Source of the DNA: Mytilisepta virgata | Lineage: Eukaryota > Mollusca > Bivalvia > Mytilida > Mytilidae | Length of the DNA: 64,000 bases | Reading direction: 5' to 3' | Assembly (NCBI GenBank): GCA_028015205.1 | Contig: CM051514.1 | Span: 35,542,150 to 35,606,149, forward strand | Shown: positions 23,901 to 34,936 of the stretch, piece after piece | Numbering within the stretch: the first letter of the stretch is position 1 | Layout: every line of letters starts with the position of its first letter | The notes under the pieces: generated by a model | What the model was told of the DNA's origin: nothing | Database searches by the model: none | Seen by the model: the letters and a program-made list of their open reading frames with translations, nothing else | Translations under genes and position numbers: made by a program

Positions 23901-26900
23901 ACGTGATTGTTCATTGGTACATCAAAACTCCGTGGTTTCAAACTTCAGTGCATTTAAGCTCAAGTAAAAATATTATTTTTCATTGGATATTTGTGGTTTA
24001 CTGGGTCCCACGAAAACCACGAAAATTGGTATATAACGAATAATAATGAATCCACAGTATGATTTCTTGTATTCTGCCATGATATGACATCAATCGTCAA
24101 TTTGGCATTAAGCAACAATCAATCAATCACTATTTCTTGTATTACATTGATTCTCATTGGTCAGATATACAAATATTTTTTACTTTACACAAAGCATTGT
24201 TATAATGAAACTGAATACAACTAAATTGGTTAAGAACAGTTTTATAAATTCTGAAATTATTACAGCAGTGTTATTATTGTAATATATATCGGCAAAAGAA
24301 TATCGCAGCGACAAACCATTGGGAAGAGTTCGTAAATTTGAAATCAAAGTAAAAGACAAAGTCATGAGAATGGAACATAACAAACAAATGACATAAGCCT
24401 AGGATACATGTATAACTAAAAGAATAAAAAAAAACAGATGATAAACTATTAAACAAAAATAGAAGAAGACAGCATAGAAACTAAAACACTTGCAGTGTGA
24501 ACTCCAACTAAAAACCGGGAGTGATATCAGGTGCTCCGGAAGGGTAATCATGTCCTGCTCCATTAAACAATGTGACAGGATGAATATAGCAATAAATAAA
24601 GCTCTAATTTTATTTAATTTTTCTTATTGGAATATTAAATATTCCATTACAACATGTAATGATATCACACACATGTTAATCAAATTTTTATTATCCCTGG
24701 CAAAAGAATTGCAATAAAAAGAATACATAATGTTAATTTCTGTATTTTACAGTGTTTGATTTTCTGTTTAACAATAAGGCTGCTTATTTTTTATAATTGA
24801 TTATAACTATTTTAATATTTATAAATAGAATAAGATTTTTATTTGGAATGTTATCATTTACCTTTGTTTATAGACATGGGCATTGGGATTATTTACAGGA
24901 CATTCACTAGCCCTGGTAGCCATTGTTGAAAACCAGGTCATTTATAATTAGAAATTTGCAAATTAGATTAATAAGTGTGTTAAATGGTAATTTATATAAA
25001 CAATTTCAAATGCATGAAAATTTTAAAAATTCTGATTTGTAAACTATTATGTCCATATATTTATAAGCCTTGAAAACAACGTCAACAAATCTGGACAAGG
25101 AACAAGAAGAATTAGAGACCCAGGCTGGCATTTATAGAGAGAATCTAGATTTACAGATGAGGAAAACATCAGGTAAACATGTAATTATTGGGTGAAGAAG
25201 AGCTTCAAGAGAGAACATATTCCAGGGCTCAACACACTTGAAAATAACAGGGAGACTCAGAGTCTCTCTCAGGGTAGCAACAGGGAGACTTCAGGGCATG
25301 ACAGGGAGACTTCCAAGTCTACCAGAGAGACTGTGTTTTTTTCTCCAATTTGTCGCCTGTCGAGTAAATACCTGTTATTTTGTGTATTATAGTGTATACT
25401 ATACATTCCTTTATTGTGTTTTATCCTGTATTGTTTGAGATTTTATCTACATTTACTCCATATCCTTCCATTTTAGTCATAATCTGAGATTTTGTCTCAT
25501 GTGCATTTAATCAATATCCTTTGAGAATTTTTCATGATGAGTCCTGGGACTCATCATTTTTCAGAATGATCAGCTGATTTTGATGAGTCCCAGTCCCAGG
25601 ACTCATCATCACTTTTTTAACGTACATTGCTTAAAATACTGACGAATATATTTTGAAAAAAAAAAAAATAAAAAAAATGAAATTATGCAGTGGTGCTCCG
25701 AACTTGGAAGAAAATTTGTTACAGATATGAGCAAAACTATTTGTACCTTTTGACACAACTTTATTATTGCCATTTTATTTTTTAATATTTATTTATATAT
25801 ACTCTTTACTATTATTTTTTTCTCAAACATACTCTTAAAATCCTCCCATTCACCTTGCTTGAACACCTTAATAATCAATACATGCATTGACAAAATTTCC
25901 ATTTGTGCATAGATTATAATGTCAAAATCCGCTAAATTTATTTTTAAATAAGGTCTACATATTGTTACCGGTCGGTAAAAAACATCGTGACCAATGAAAA
26001 ATCACGAGAATTCCGATTGCCGCAATTTGCTAGCTTACTTTTTGTCGTTTCTTTCCCCTTCCTCCAAGAAAACAAAAAATGGCGGCTCGAGATTTTTAAT
26101 GAAAATAACGGTCTTCAGACGCAGCCGATTACGTACGTTGTTCAGAGGCGCCTTATTTAAAAACACAGGGCGACTCATTTGTCGCTCTGGAACCGATGAC
26201 AGGGCGACATTGGCGAGCATTAGGCGACTTAATCGCCCTAATCGCCCAGTTTGGTGAGCCCTGCATTCTACTAGTATTTGAAAAAAATATGCAGAAGTTT
26301 ATTAACCCTATCGCCAATGAGTCGTGGTTTACCCGGATTCCTGAATCAACTTACTGACGACTAGTCCAGTTTTACCGGGATTGTCACATAGGTTTTATAT
26401 TTCCTGCTCTTGGAGCGAACATTAAGAGTTATCGTTCTAATATTTGAAACCGGGATAAAGATAAAACAATGGCAGATCTTTTACAAAAAAACGCGTGAAA
26501 AAAAACCAAAATTTGAGTATTTTATGAGATTTTAAAGTTATGAAAATTTTTTGGCAAGATGGGATGCCAGGAAAGTATCTATTGCGTATCAAACATGATA
26601 AATTTGTCCAAAGTTGATTGGAATGGACATTGATGATTGGAAGTTTACTTCTTGAAATAATTTTTACAATTTTTAATGACAAAATTGCATATTTAGAGCT
26701 ATTTTAACTATACTTGAAGAATTTCAACATATCCAGCTGCAGAAACCCCTGTTTGCTACCGAATCTTTGGATTTTCATTAAAATAAAAAGATCGCAAAGA
26801 TAACGTATTTTATTAAAATTTTTATTCAAATAAAGAATAAATGACCCAAAATTAATGCTCTAAAGCATTAACAAAAAGTAGCCACTCAAGTCTGCCATCT

Positions 26901-28558
26901 TGTCAGGGAAGCCACCATGCAATGGTTACATCCTGTGGGGACTCCATCACTGAAAGGGTTAATGATGTAAACAAAAAAAATGTTGATTTGTTCGGTATGG
27001 ATAAACTTAGCTCTGATACAGGACTTCATCAGTAGCAGGCACAAACTGTAGATAAGGGGAGATAAATCATAAAACTATCAATATTTGTTATGAATTGTAC
27101 ATTTGATGCAAAGCATAGAAAATTGACAAAAATGTATATGTGGCAGCAATCCTAAAAATGTATCGTACTTGTGTAACTTTTCCCCCAATGAATCACAATT
27201 ATTATCAACCTGTATACTTGAGATTCTGGATGCTAGTAGAGTAGAAATATAATTGAAATTTAAACCTTACTTAATATTGTAACTTCAATGATATACGTAT
27301 TACATTGTAGGTGGAAGAATACAGTTTATATTTAGTAGTTTAGACAGAAGTTACCCAGAGACTAAGTGTTATTTCTTTACAAAATTAACAGAGGAAGACA
27401 GAAAATATATAGGTTTGTTTACTTTGCCAGTATTACAGAAAATTACATGTTTCCATTAGATTTTTTGTTGCATTTAGCTGTTTAAGTATTAAACTTACAT
27501 TTTGTTTGAATAATCTAAAGGGTGTTTCTCCTGATATTAAACTAACATTTAACGTGAGCAATGCTTGTTATCTCCCTTATTTTTTTTTGTCATTACAAAG
27601 TTCACTCCAACTGTATGGACAAATATAACCAGAATATTATAGTCATTAAAAGAATACATCAAATGAAAAATATATGTTGATTTTGGTTTAAGATTGTTAA
27701 AAAGGTATGGAATCCTTTGTGTATATGTATTTTATGTCCATTACATACCACTTTCGATTTTCAACTCTGTGGTTTTAGGACTCCAAACAGATCGATTGGG
27801 GCTCCACCTGCAAAAAGATGGCTGGCCTCCACAGATTGTTTAGATCAAATTATGTTTGATCTCTGGTCAATAAGTGAATGGAACAATTAATAAAATACAA
27901 TTAAACCTTCTGGACTAGGGTTAAGATCACAATATGGTAGCATAATTTTCTTTTAAACCTAAATTTGAATTGGTCCAAGAAAATAGTGTACTGTGGATTC
28001 ATAATTACAGGCATATTTTCAAGGGCATTAGTTTTCTTATTTCGAGGATAGCAAATTTGTTTCAGCTTTGTTAGTTTCTTCAAATAATGAATTATTTACA
28101 TTCCATTGAATTCTGAAAATGTGTGGTTTGCAGTAGCCTAAAAAACCAATAAAAATGAGCATTTAACCAAAAAACCACAGTTTAATACATGTTTATTGCT
28201 GTTCTTCATCTTAAGAATTGCAGTAAGTTCTTTGGTGGTGAACCAAAAGCTCACACAAGATGACAGCTGTTGTTGGCATAAGTGGAACTTGATTTGATTT
28301 ATTGGTTAAAACTGCCTATTTTATTGCAAACTTGTGTTTGAAGTCCTCTGTACAGTTTCTGAAATTACCATTCGTATATTTCATTACACAATTGCAACCT
28401 GTTAACTGTATCCCTGTTTTTGAATAGTTTCAGATTGTGAACCACCAGTTCCAGACTTAGATCAGCTAGTAAACAGACTAAACAAGACCAATAACCTACG
28501 GTCATTTGTTGCAGCCATGAGAAAGAGATTCAAACAAAAACTCTCGGACAAGAAATAA
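20984..28558 (+). CDS. SPC25: Spc25-like kinetochore protein (NDC80 complex), 6 coding exons
   Basis: Coding exons: 20984-21131, 22681-22746, 23004-23150, 25068-25172, 27311-27412, 28428-28558; 232 aa (human SPC25 is 224). All five introns are phase 1 with GT-AG ends. Residues about 72-150 form a Lys/Glu/Gln-rich heptad region expected to pair with Spc24. Residues 140-232 match the Spc25 globular domain: YRENLDLQMRKTSG, then GRIQFIFSSLD, then VSDCEPPVPDLDQL and NKTNNLRSFVAAMRKRF. Known role: the Spc24-Spc25 dimer anchors the NDC80 complex to the inner kinetochore. Start choice: an in-frame ATG also exists at 20960, but a pyrimidine-rich acceptor ending TTTTTAG (to 20979) suggests the exon begins at 20980 after a 5'-UTR intron, so MSLVEEL at 20984 is preferred. 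Odd: CKQC and CGDC motifs in the N-terminal part (residues 45-58). Confidence 0.93.
21290..22227. mobile_element. Long-inverted-repeat element, copy 2, in Spc25 intron 1
   Basis: 938 bp. Ends GTCCAGTCAAACTAAG and, inverted, GTCCAGTCAATCTAGC; flanked by TA (21288-21289, 22228-22229). The inverted arms run about 21290-21482 and 22025-22227 with the same landmarks as copy 1 (both arms end in AACTCTGCAAAAA). The centre (about 540 bp) encodes nothing. The TA duplication suggests mobilisation by a Tc1/mariner-type transposase. Confidence 0.85.
23225..24059. mobile_element. TACTGTG-ended element, 835 bp, in Spc25 intron 3
   Basis: Left TACTGTGAATTCATTTATTT then TTCGTGG; right, inverted, TACTGTGGATTCATTATTAT then TCGTT and TTTTCGTGG. 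Fragments with the same end occur near 22805, 27985 and 38150-38187. No protein encoded. The terminal TA may be the target duplication. Confidence 0.75.
24060..25067. other. Rest of Spc25 intron 3
   Basis: Holds a repeat R2 fragment at 24491-24595; otherwise AT-rich DNA with nothing recognised. Confidence 0.5.
24491..24595 (-). repeat. Dispersed repeat R2, fragment
   Basis: The minus strand reads GGAGCAGGACATG, CCTTCCGGAGCACCTGATAT and CACTCCCGGTTTTTAG, matching 54015-54065 on the plus strand. A third fragment is near 33140-33190. Confidence 0.65.
25216..26265. mobile_element. Probable hAT-like element with CAGGGCTCA ends, in Spc25 intron 4
   Basis: Left end CCAGGGCTCAACAC; right end, inverted, GCAGGGCTCACCAAAC. 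Both subterminal regions repeat CAGGG(A/C)GAC several times and reach a GTGTTTTT landmark. CAGGG ends fit hAT transposons; I could not identify an 8-bp target duplication. The interior (25534-25610) has nested copies of GATGAGTCC...GGACTCATC. Confidence 0.5.
26306..26958. mobile_element. piggyBac-like element with TTAA duplication, in Spc25 intron 4
   Basis: Left TTAA (26302-26305) then CCCTATCGCCAATGAG; right CTCCATCACTGAAAGGG then TTAA (26959-26962). Inverted ends CCCTATCGCCAATG and CCCTTTCAGTGATG match at most positions. TTAA duplication with CCC ends is the piggyBac signature. No transposase frame, so non-autonomous. Confidence 0.7.
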
Positions 28559-28611
28559 ATTAGAAAGAACAATTTTTATTCATTTTTAGCAATAATTATT
28601 ATTAGATTAGA

Positions 28612-28617
28612 AATAAA
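28612..28617 (+). terminator. Polyadenylation signal for Spc25
   Basis: AATAAA 54 bases after the Spc25 stop codon, followed by a GT-rich stretch near 28640 that could be the downstream element. It implies a very short 3' UTR. Confidence 0.55.
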
Positions 28618-28929
28618 TCATATTACATTTTAAAAAGCTTTTGTTTTATTCCTCAAAGGAAAAAAGTATTTTGCTTTTAGTGGAATTAACACTTGAGGTA
28701 CTGTAGAAAGTTCACAAGATGATACCAAATGTTATGTTATGGTGTTCATGTCAAATTATCTCCCCTTCAAGATGTCAACCAGGAATGGTTTTGCTTCATG
28801 TACGTCTTCATATGGCGTACCTTTGTCTCAAGATTGTATGCTGGAAACATATCCCTATTTATACCCTACACAACGAAGTTGCAATTGGTATAATGTATTT
28901 GACCCATCAGTCCTTTTATTTTCAGCACA

Positions 28930-29136
28930 ACTTTACAACTAGTGAACAGAATTTCATGAACATACTATGTAGAAGTGCATATCCACAGGAAAATTATGAT
29001 TCAATGTTTTTTTCTAGGAGTTATGCCCCTTTGAACTTAGAATTTTGGCAAATATACAATTGAAACAGTTTGTCAGTGTAACTTCTCTGTCAACACAACA
29101 AAATTTCATGAAACTTGATAGTTAATTAGGGTATAC

Positions 29137-29169
<33 letters not shown>

Positions 29170-29190
29170 CACAGTATGATGCTGGAGTAA
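28930..29190 (+). repeat. Degenerate tandem pair, probable remnant of a tandem-core element
   Basis: TGTAGAAGTGCATATCCACA with GGAAAATTATGA near 28967 recurs as TGTAGATGTGCATATCCACA with GGAAATTTTGAC near 29139, about 170 bp apart, each after a CAAAATTTCATGAA-like phrase. The surrounding 28700-29570 has no exon; its open frames look random. Confidence 0.5.
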
Positions 29191-29578
29191 ATCCTGTTCC
29201 ATATTCCCAACATGCTGCCATTCAAATTAAGATTAAGATGTGAAGGTAAGCATTTGATAGTGTACAATTTTCGTGGGAGGTGAGATTTTGTTTGCCCAGT
29301 GACAATCTGGTAACATAGGGTATGTGAGTTGGCTCACAAAGGTTCTTTAATAATTATTATACTCCCAAACAAAAGTGGAAAAGGAAGAGAAAATTACGTA
29401 AACCAAATTGTCTCCCAAGAATTTTACTAATTATGTCCCAATTGAACTTAAACTTGGCAGCAGAAGCCAACCCCTTCTGATTGGTATAAATTTTACAAGT
29501 TTTATTCTCTGAATCTTCTTACCTATATAAAGTAAAATATCAATGGAAGTGTCTCTAAGTTGTTCATTGGCCGGGTTG

Positions 29579-31826
29579 CACAGAGTGCAAATCCGGGTTA
29601 TAGTATGGTGAATGTCGGGCGGGCGGGCGGCGGGCGGCGGGGTGGCGGCGGGCGGGCGGGGAAAATGGGTACCTATTTTGTGAAATCAACTCCTCCTACA
29701 GTTTTTCACCCACATCCTTGAAACTTCATAGAATGTTTCTATATATATTGAAGATGTGCACCTCACTTTATGGAATTATTTCAGGAATTATTTCCCATGT
29801 TTCCAAACTTTGGAACTTAGTCGTTTTTTATTGACATCTTCAATAGAGGGTACCTATTTTGTGAAATCAACTCCTCCTACAGTTTTTCACCCACATCCTT
29901 GAAACTTCATAGAATGTTTCTATATATATTGAAGATGTGCACCTCACTTTATGGAGTTATTTCAATAATTATTTCCCATTTTTCCAAACTTTGGAACTTA
30001 GTTGTTTTTTTATTGACATCTTCAATAGAGGGTACCTATTTTGTGAAATCAACTCCTCCTACAGTTTTTCACCCACATCCTTGAAACTTCATAGAATGTT
30101 TCTATATATATTGAAGATGTGCACCTCACTTTATGGAATTATTTCAGGAATTATTTCCCATTTTTGGCCGGGTTGCACAGAGTGCAAATCCGGGTTATAG
30201 TATGGTGAATGTCGGGCGGGCGGCGGGCTGGCGGCGGGCGGCGGCGGGCGGCGGGCGGCGGCGGGCGGCGGCGGCGGGCGGGCGGGGAAAATGGGTACCT
30301 ATTTTGTGAAATCAACTCCTCCTACAGTTTTTCACCCACAACCTTGAAACTTCATAGAATGTTTCTATATATATTGAAGATGTGCACCTCACTTTATGGA
30401 ATTATTTCAGGAATTATTTCCCATTTTTCCAAACTTTGGAACTTAGTCGTTTTTTATTGACATCTTCAATAGAGGGTACCTATTTTGTGAAATCAACTCC
30501 TCCTACAGTTTTTCACCCACATCCTTGAAACTTCATAGAATGTTTCTATATATATTGAAGATGTGCACCTCACTTTATGGAGTTATTTCAGGAATTATTT
30601 CCCATTTTTCCAAACTTTGGAACTTAGTTGTTTTTTTATTGACATCTTCAATAGAGGGTACCTATTTTGTGAAATCAACTCCTCCTACAGTTTTTCACCC
30701 ACATCCTTGAAACTTCATAGAATGTTTCTATATATATTGAAGATGTGCACCTCACTTTATGGAATTATTTCAAGAATTATTTCCCATGTGCAATATGATC
30801 TTGTAATCACCTTTGTCACCATTACAATAAACACCCAGCAACCCGGCCATTTGTGTCTTTGACCCATTTTTCCAAACTTTGGAACTTAGTTGTTTTTTAT
30901 TGACATCTTCAATAGAGGGTACCTATTTTGTGAAATCAACTCCTCCTACAGTTTTTCACCCACATCCTTGAAACTTCATAGAATGTTTCTATATATATTG
31001 AAGATGTGCACCTCACTTTATGGAGTTATTTCAATAATTATTTCCCATTTTTCCAAACTTTGGAACTTAGTTGTTTTTTTATTGACATCTTCAATAGAGG
31101 GTACCTATTTTGTGAAATCAACTCCTCCTACAGTTTTTCACCCACATCCTTGAAACTTCATAGAATGTTTCTATATATATTGAAGATGTGCACCTCACTT
31201 TATGGAATTATTTCAGGAATTATTTCCCATTTTTCCAAACTTTGGAACTTAGTCTTTTTTTATTGACATCTTCAATAGAGGGTACCTATTTTGTGAAATC
31301 AACTCCTCCTACAGTTTTTCACCCACACCCTTGAAACTTCATAGAATGTTTCTATATATATTGAAGATGTGCACCTCACTTTATGGAATTATTTCAAGAA
31401 TTATTTCCCATTTTTCCAAACTTTGGAACTTAGTCGTTTTTTATTGACATCTTCAATAGAGGGTACCTATTTTGTGAAATCAACTCCTCCTACAGTTTTT
31501 CACCCACATCATTGAAACTTCATAGAATCTTTTAATACATATTGAAGATGTGCACCCCACTTTATGGAATTATTTCAGGAATTATTTCCCATTTTTCCAA
31601 ACAAGTGTTTATCAACATGTAATCAAATCAAATATTGCTTTCTTTACCTATTTCTAATTAAATTGATGGCTGCCTCTGTGCTCGTACACCAACATACAAT
31701 GTATCTGATTTTGTCTATATAAATATTCATGACTGCCAATGTGCAATATGATCTTGTAATCACCTTTGTTACCACTACAAAAAACACCCAGCAACCCGGC
31801 CATTTGTGTCTTTGACCCATTTTTTT
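29579..31826 (+). mobile_element. Tandem-core element (181-bp units), copy B, composite
   Basis: Head GGCCGGGTTGCACAGAGTGC at 29579, GC tract 29614-29663, array of 181-bp units, tail from about 31600 ending GCAACCCGGCC and GACCCATTTTTT at 31826. The tail carries the same phrase as copy A (TGTGCAATATGATCTTG). Opposite in orientation to copy A, about 20 kb away. An entire second element of the same family is inserted at 30166-30871. Confidence 0.85.
30166..30871 (+). mobile_element. Inner self-nested copy of the 181-bp-core element
   Basis: A full head (GGCCGGGTTGCACAG) begins right after CCCATTTTT of the outer array. An expanded GGGCGGC tract (30214-30290), about 2.5 units and the full tail (GCAACCCGGCCATTTGTG, ending GACCCATTTTT) follow. 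The outer array then resumes with CCAAACTTTGG, the bases that normally follow CCCATTTTT in a unit. Confidence 0.8.
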
Positions 31827-32555
31827 GTACTTGTTTTTGATTGGTCAAAATTTGAAAGATTTGCTCCCCTGAAACGGCTTTTTCATATGAAACATTTATG
31901 GGGGTCTGGAGGTCATAAATATTGTTACTGTGATCCTAACCGGCTCATCTAGTACTTTTGGCTATGAACTTGAGCATGTTTTATTTTAGGGGATAGATTG
32001 GAATATAAATACATGTATGTAACTATAACTAGATGTGCAGTAAATGTTTTATGCTGCAAAGAAAACAGACCCACTTAAAATTAAAAATCCAATACCAAAT
32101 ACCAAAGATAGGATCAATCATGAATGTGAGGTCATGGGATCCTATTGACATAATTTTGTAAAAGATATTGTGAGATGGAGTTTCATGTTAGCTGATATCT
32201 GTTTTCCACTTAACTACTTTCCACATTAACCTTTACCCCAGTATACTCAAATAATTTAAATTGTGATCAATCAACCATGAAATTGAAATCATACTACCAC
32301 TTTGACTAAATTTAAAATAGATCCATCTTGAAGTACCATCTGATGACATTTCACAACACCTGCTTCCTGCTATACTACATTAAATTTTAAAGAGGACAGA
32401 CACATTATGCTGGTCTATTCCCCTACATCGCAAGTTGGGCATAAAAACTGAATGATGGACAAGCGAAATAAAAAATGATTAAATTCTGCTAAAACCAGTG
32501 CATTTTTTCATGTTCAAAGGTTACTGTGGCCTTCATATGAATGGTGATACAAGTG

Positions 32556-32762
32556 ATGTACTGTGTTTAATAAACAACAAAATGGGTAACAGGAAAGGTC
32601 GACAATGACATACCAATCAATCAATGTCACCCAACAGACAGAACCATGGACAAAAGCATAATAAACACAACAGTCAGGATAATTTGACTTGATATGGACA
32701 CTGAACATTGACGCAGTTAGACAAATTTTATGGGTACCCAAACCTCCCCCTGATCCATCCTG
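32556..32762 (-). repeat. Dispersed repeat R1, copy 3
   Basis: Minus strand shares GGGTACCCATAAAATTTGTC, GTTCAGTGTCCATATCAAGT, ATTGATTGATTGGTATGTC and GACCTTTCCTGTTACCC with the plus-strand copies at 4060 and 11462. Confidence 0.75.
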
Positions 32763-33139
32763 ACACTATGTTGATAAAGCATACAATAAAAGCCATTATA
32801 CACTGTAGTATAATTACCAACAAGGTGGTGGCTTGCTAGAATTGCAAGATTTGATTAGACGTTACATAATTAGATAGCAAGGTCAGAATGTGCTCATTTA
32901 ACTGATAAACTAGCTAAGGCTCTCATAGCTCCTGGTCAGAAAATGTCACTCTATTAAACAAACTCCCATAAAGGGTTTAATGCTATTTCCTCATAAGAGT
33001 TCAATGGTGTTTGTTTACAATATTCTTTATTACCAATCAACCATGAAAATGGATACAAAGTTAACGAAATTGCACAGTGCAAAAAACACAATTTTACCTT
33101 TTTTTTTAACATGTATATAACCACCAGAATACAAATTTC

Positions 33140-33195
33140 CATAAAAACTATCAGTGACATCAGGTGGAGGCTCCGGAAGGATACACATTATTTAA
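33140..33195 (-). repeat. Dispersed repeat R2, short fragment
   Basis: CAGTGACATCAGGTGGAGGC then TCCGGAAGGATA resembles the 24491-24595 fragment in the same orientation. Confidence 0.45.
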
Positions 33196-34720
33196 CAAAT
33201 ACGGATCAGAACTGGCCCTATAATACAAAGATAACACCTTTCTATACAGGCCATTTTGCTGATGTCAGCAATCGAATACTAATCCTTCCCTAGAAATTTA
33301 ATCTATCAAACATTACGGGATCAATCTAAAACGGACTCACCTCAAAGATACATGAAATTTAAAAATTTAGAAAGATTGGATTTTTTTGGGTATAGTGACT
33401 TAATCAGTACAAACTTAAGACTGAATGAAATAGAGATTAGGTTTTATGAACAGCTTAATTTTTTATATATCAACAAATCACAGGCATTTTGTTAATGAGT
33501 GCAAACTTTGTTGTCATCTGTCTGAATTTTCTTTTAAGACTTCACTTGTATAAAGTGTCTCAAAAAGCCACGAAAGTTTCACGATGTTATAACAGTTTCT
33601 AACGATGGTCAGACAAGTCAAATCATCGTACATAATTGACACAAATCAAACCCAGAGATCTGCTTTAATTTTCATTTGTGGAAAAAAAGAATTGACCTGG
33701 AAGGTGAAAAAACATACGGTGAAATCAACAATAAATTTTCAACGGCTGAACCTGAACCGTTCAATCTTTGGTGTATCAAAGTTCTACTGTACTGGATATA
33801 TTAAACAAACACTCAAAATACTTGTATATTTTATTTATTTTTGTACAATTTTTTCCTATATGTATTTCTGATAGAATCTAAAACATTATTTTATATAAAT
33901 ATACAATAAGTGAGAGATACAGTATTTAACATAACTTGTATCCTCAAAACAAACTGTGGATTGTTTTAATCCATTTTACAATAAAATCTTGAATAAATTA
34001 TTTCAACACAAATCCCTAAATTTCTGACACACAAGCTTTAATTGTGCAAAGGTACAAAGCAAAGACAAATATTCCTTAAAAGCAACAAAAAATTGTGTAA
34101 TATAAAACAAATTATACCTAGAAATTACATATAAATCAAATTCACTTCTTTTAGACTGTATACTACAGTTTTAAATATTTTTTATTCATATTATATTTTT
34201 ACATAACATAAATGAATTGATGAGTTCATTGAAATTGATATTTTTGTAATAATTACACCTTACATAAGATACTCCATTATGACTGGTTAATTTGCGATGT
34301 ATTTTAAACATATTTCCTTATCTTGAACACTTTTTCAGTAGCAAGGGTTATTTGCTAGAAGAATTTCCCTTTTTTTCCCTCTTTCCCTCTGCCATGGTAT
34401 TTGCGAAAATGAATTAGCCTTTTTTACCCTCGCAGGATATTCTGTGTAATCAAATAGATACATCATGTATGAGAGGGGTATTTGCAAAATATACCAGTCT
34501 CGAGAAGAACATTTCCCTCGACTTTCGGGCTCAGGGAAATTCTTATTCTCTTGACTGCTAAATTTTGAAAATACCCCTGTCACACATGATATATCTGTAT
34601 AAAATATTTTTTTGAACTGGCAACTAAAAAAGCAAGCGGAACCTCATAAAATAAATATCATATGAAAAACTTTCATCTTTACTTTGATAACCATTAAACA
34701 GATGTATTTCAATAATGAAG

Positions 34721-34726
34721 TTTATT
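34721..34726 (-). terminator. Candidate polyadenylation signal for citrate synthase
   Basis: AATAAA on the minus strand about 210 bases past the citrate synthase stop. Other hexamers lie further downstream, so the true end is uncertain. Confidence 0.4.
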
Positions 34727-34936
34727 GGTTGACAAATTCTACTTCACAAATTATAAAAGGGAAAAAAAGCAACATAGGGATGTTATATTGATTTAAACTT
34801 AATATCAGAAATTTTTTTGTGATGTAACATTACAAATATATCTGCTAGGAAGAGCAGCTTACAGGAAGATTTTGTTCCATTCATGATGAAAATAATTTTC
34901 TTTCACATTACGTTAATAACCTAAGCATCCTAAATG

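Larger units (their letters stand above)
31827..34936. other. Intergenic DNA between copy B and citrate synthase
   Basis: Holds R1 copy 3 (32556-32762) and an R2 fragment (33140-33190). 34330-34580 has mirrored AGGGAAATTCTT/AAGAATTTCCCT phrases. No exon recognised; the short frames at 33605-33871 and 34335-34583 have no domain I know. Confidence 0.5.

Noticed and set aside
29899..31266. Chain of similar plus-strand frames
   Set aside because: Same repeat-derived frames as in array A, in the opposite orientation.
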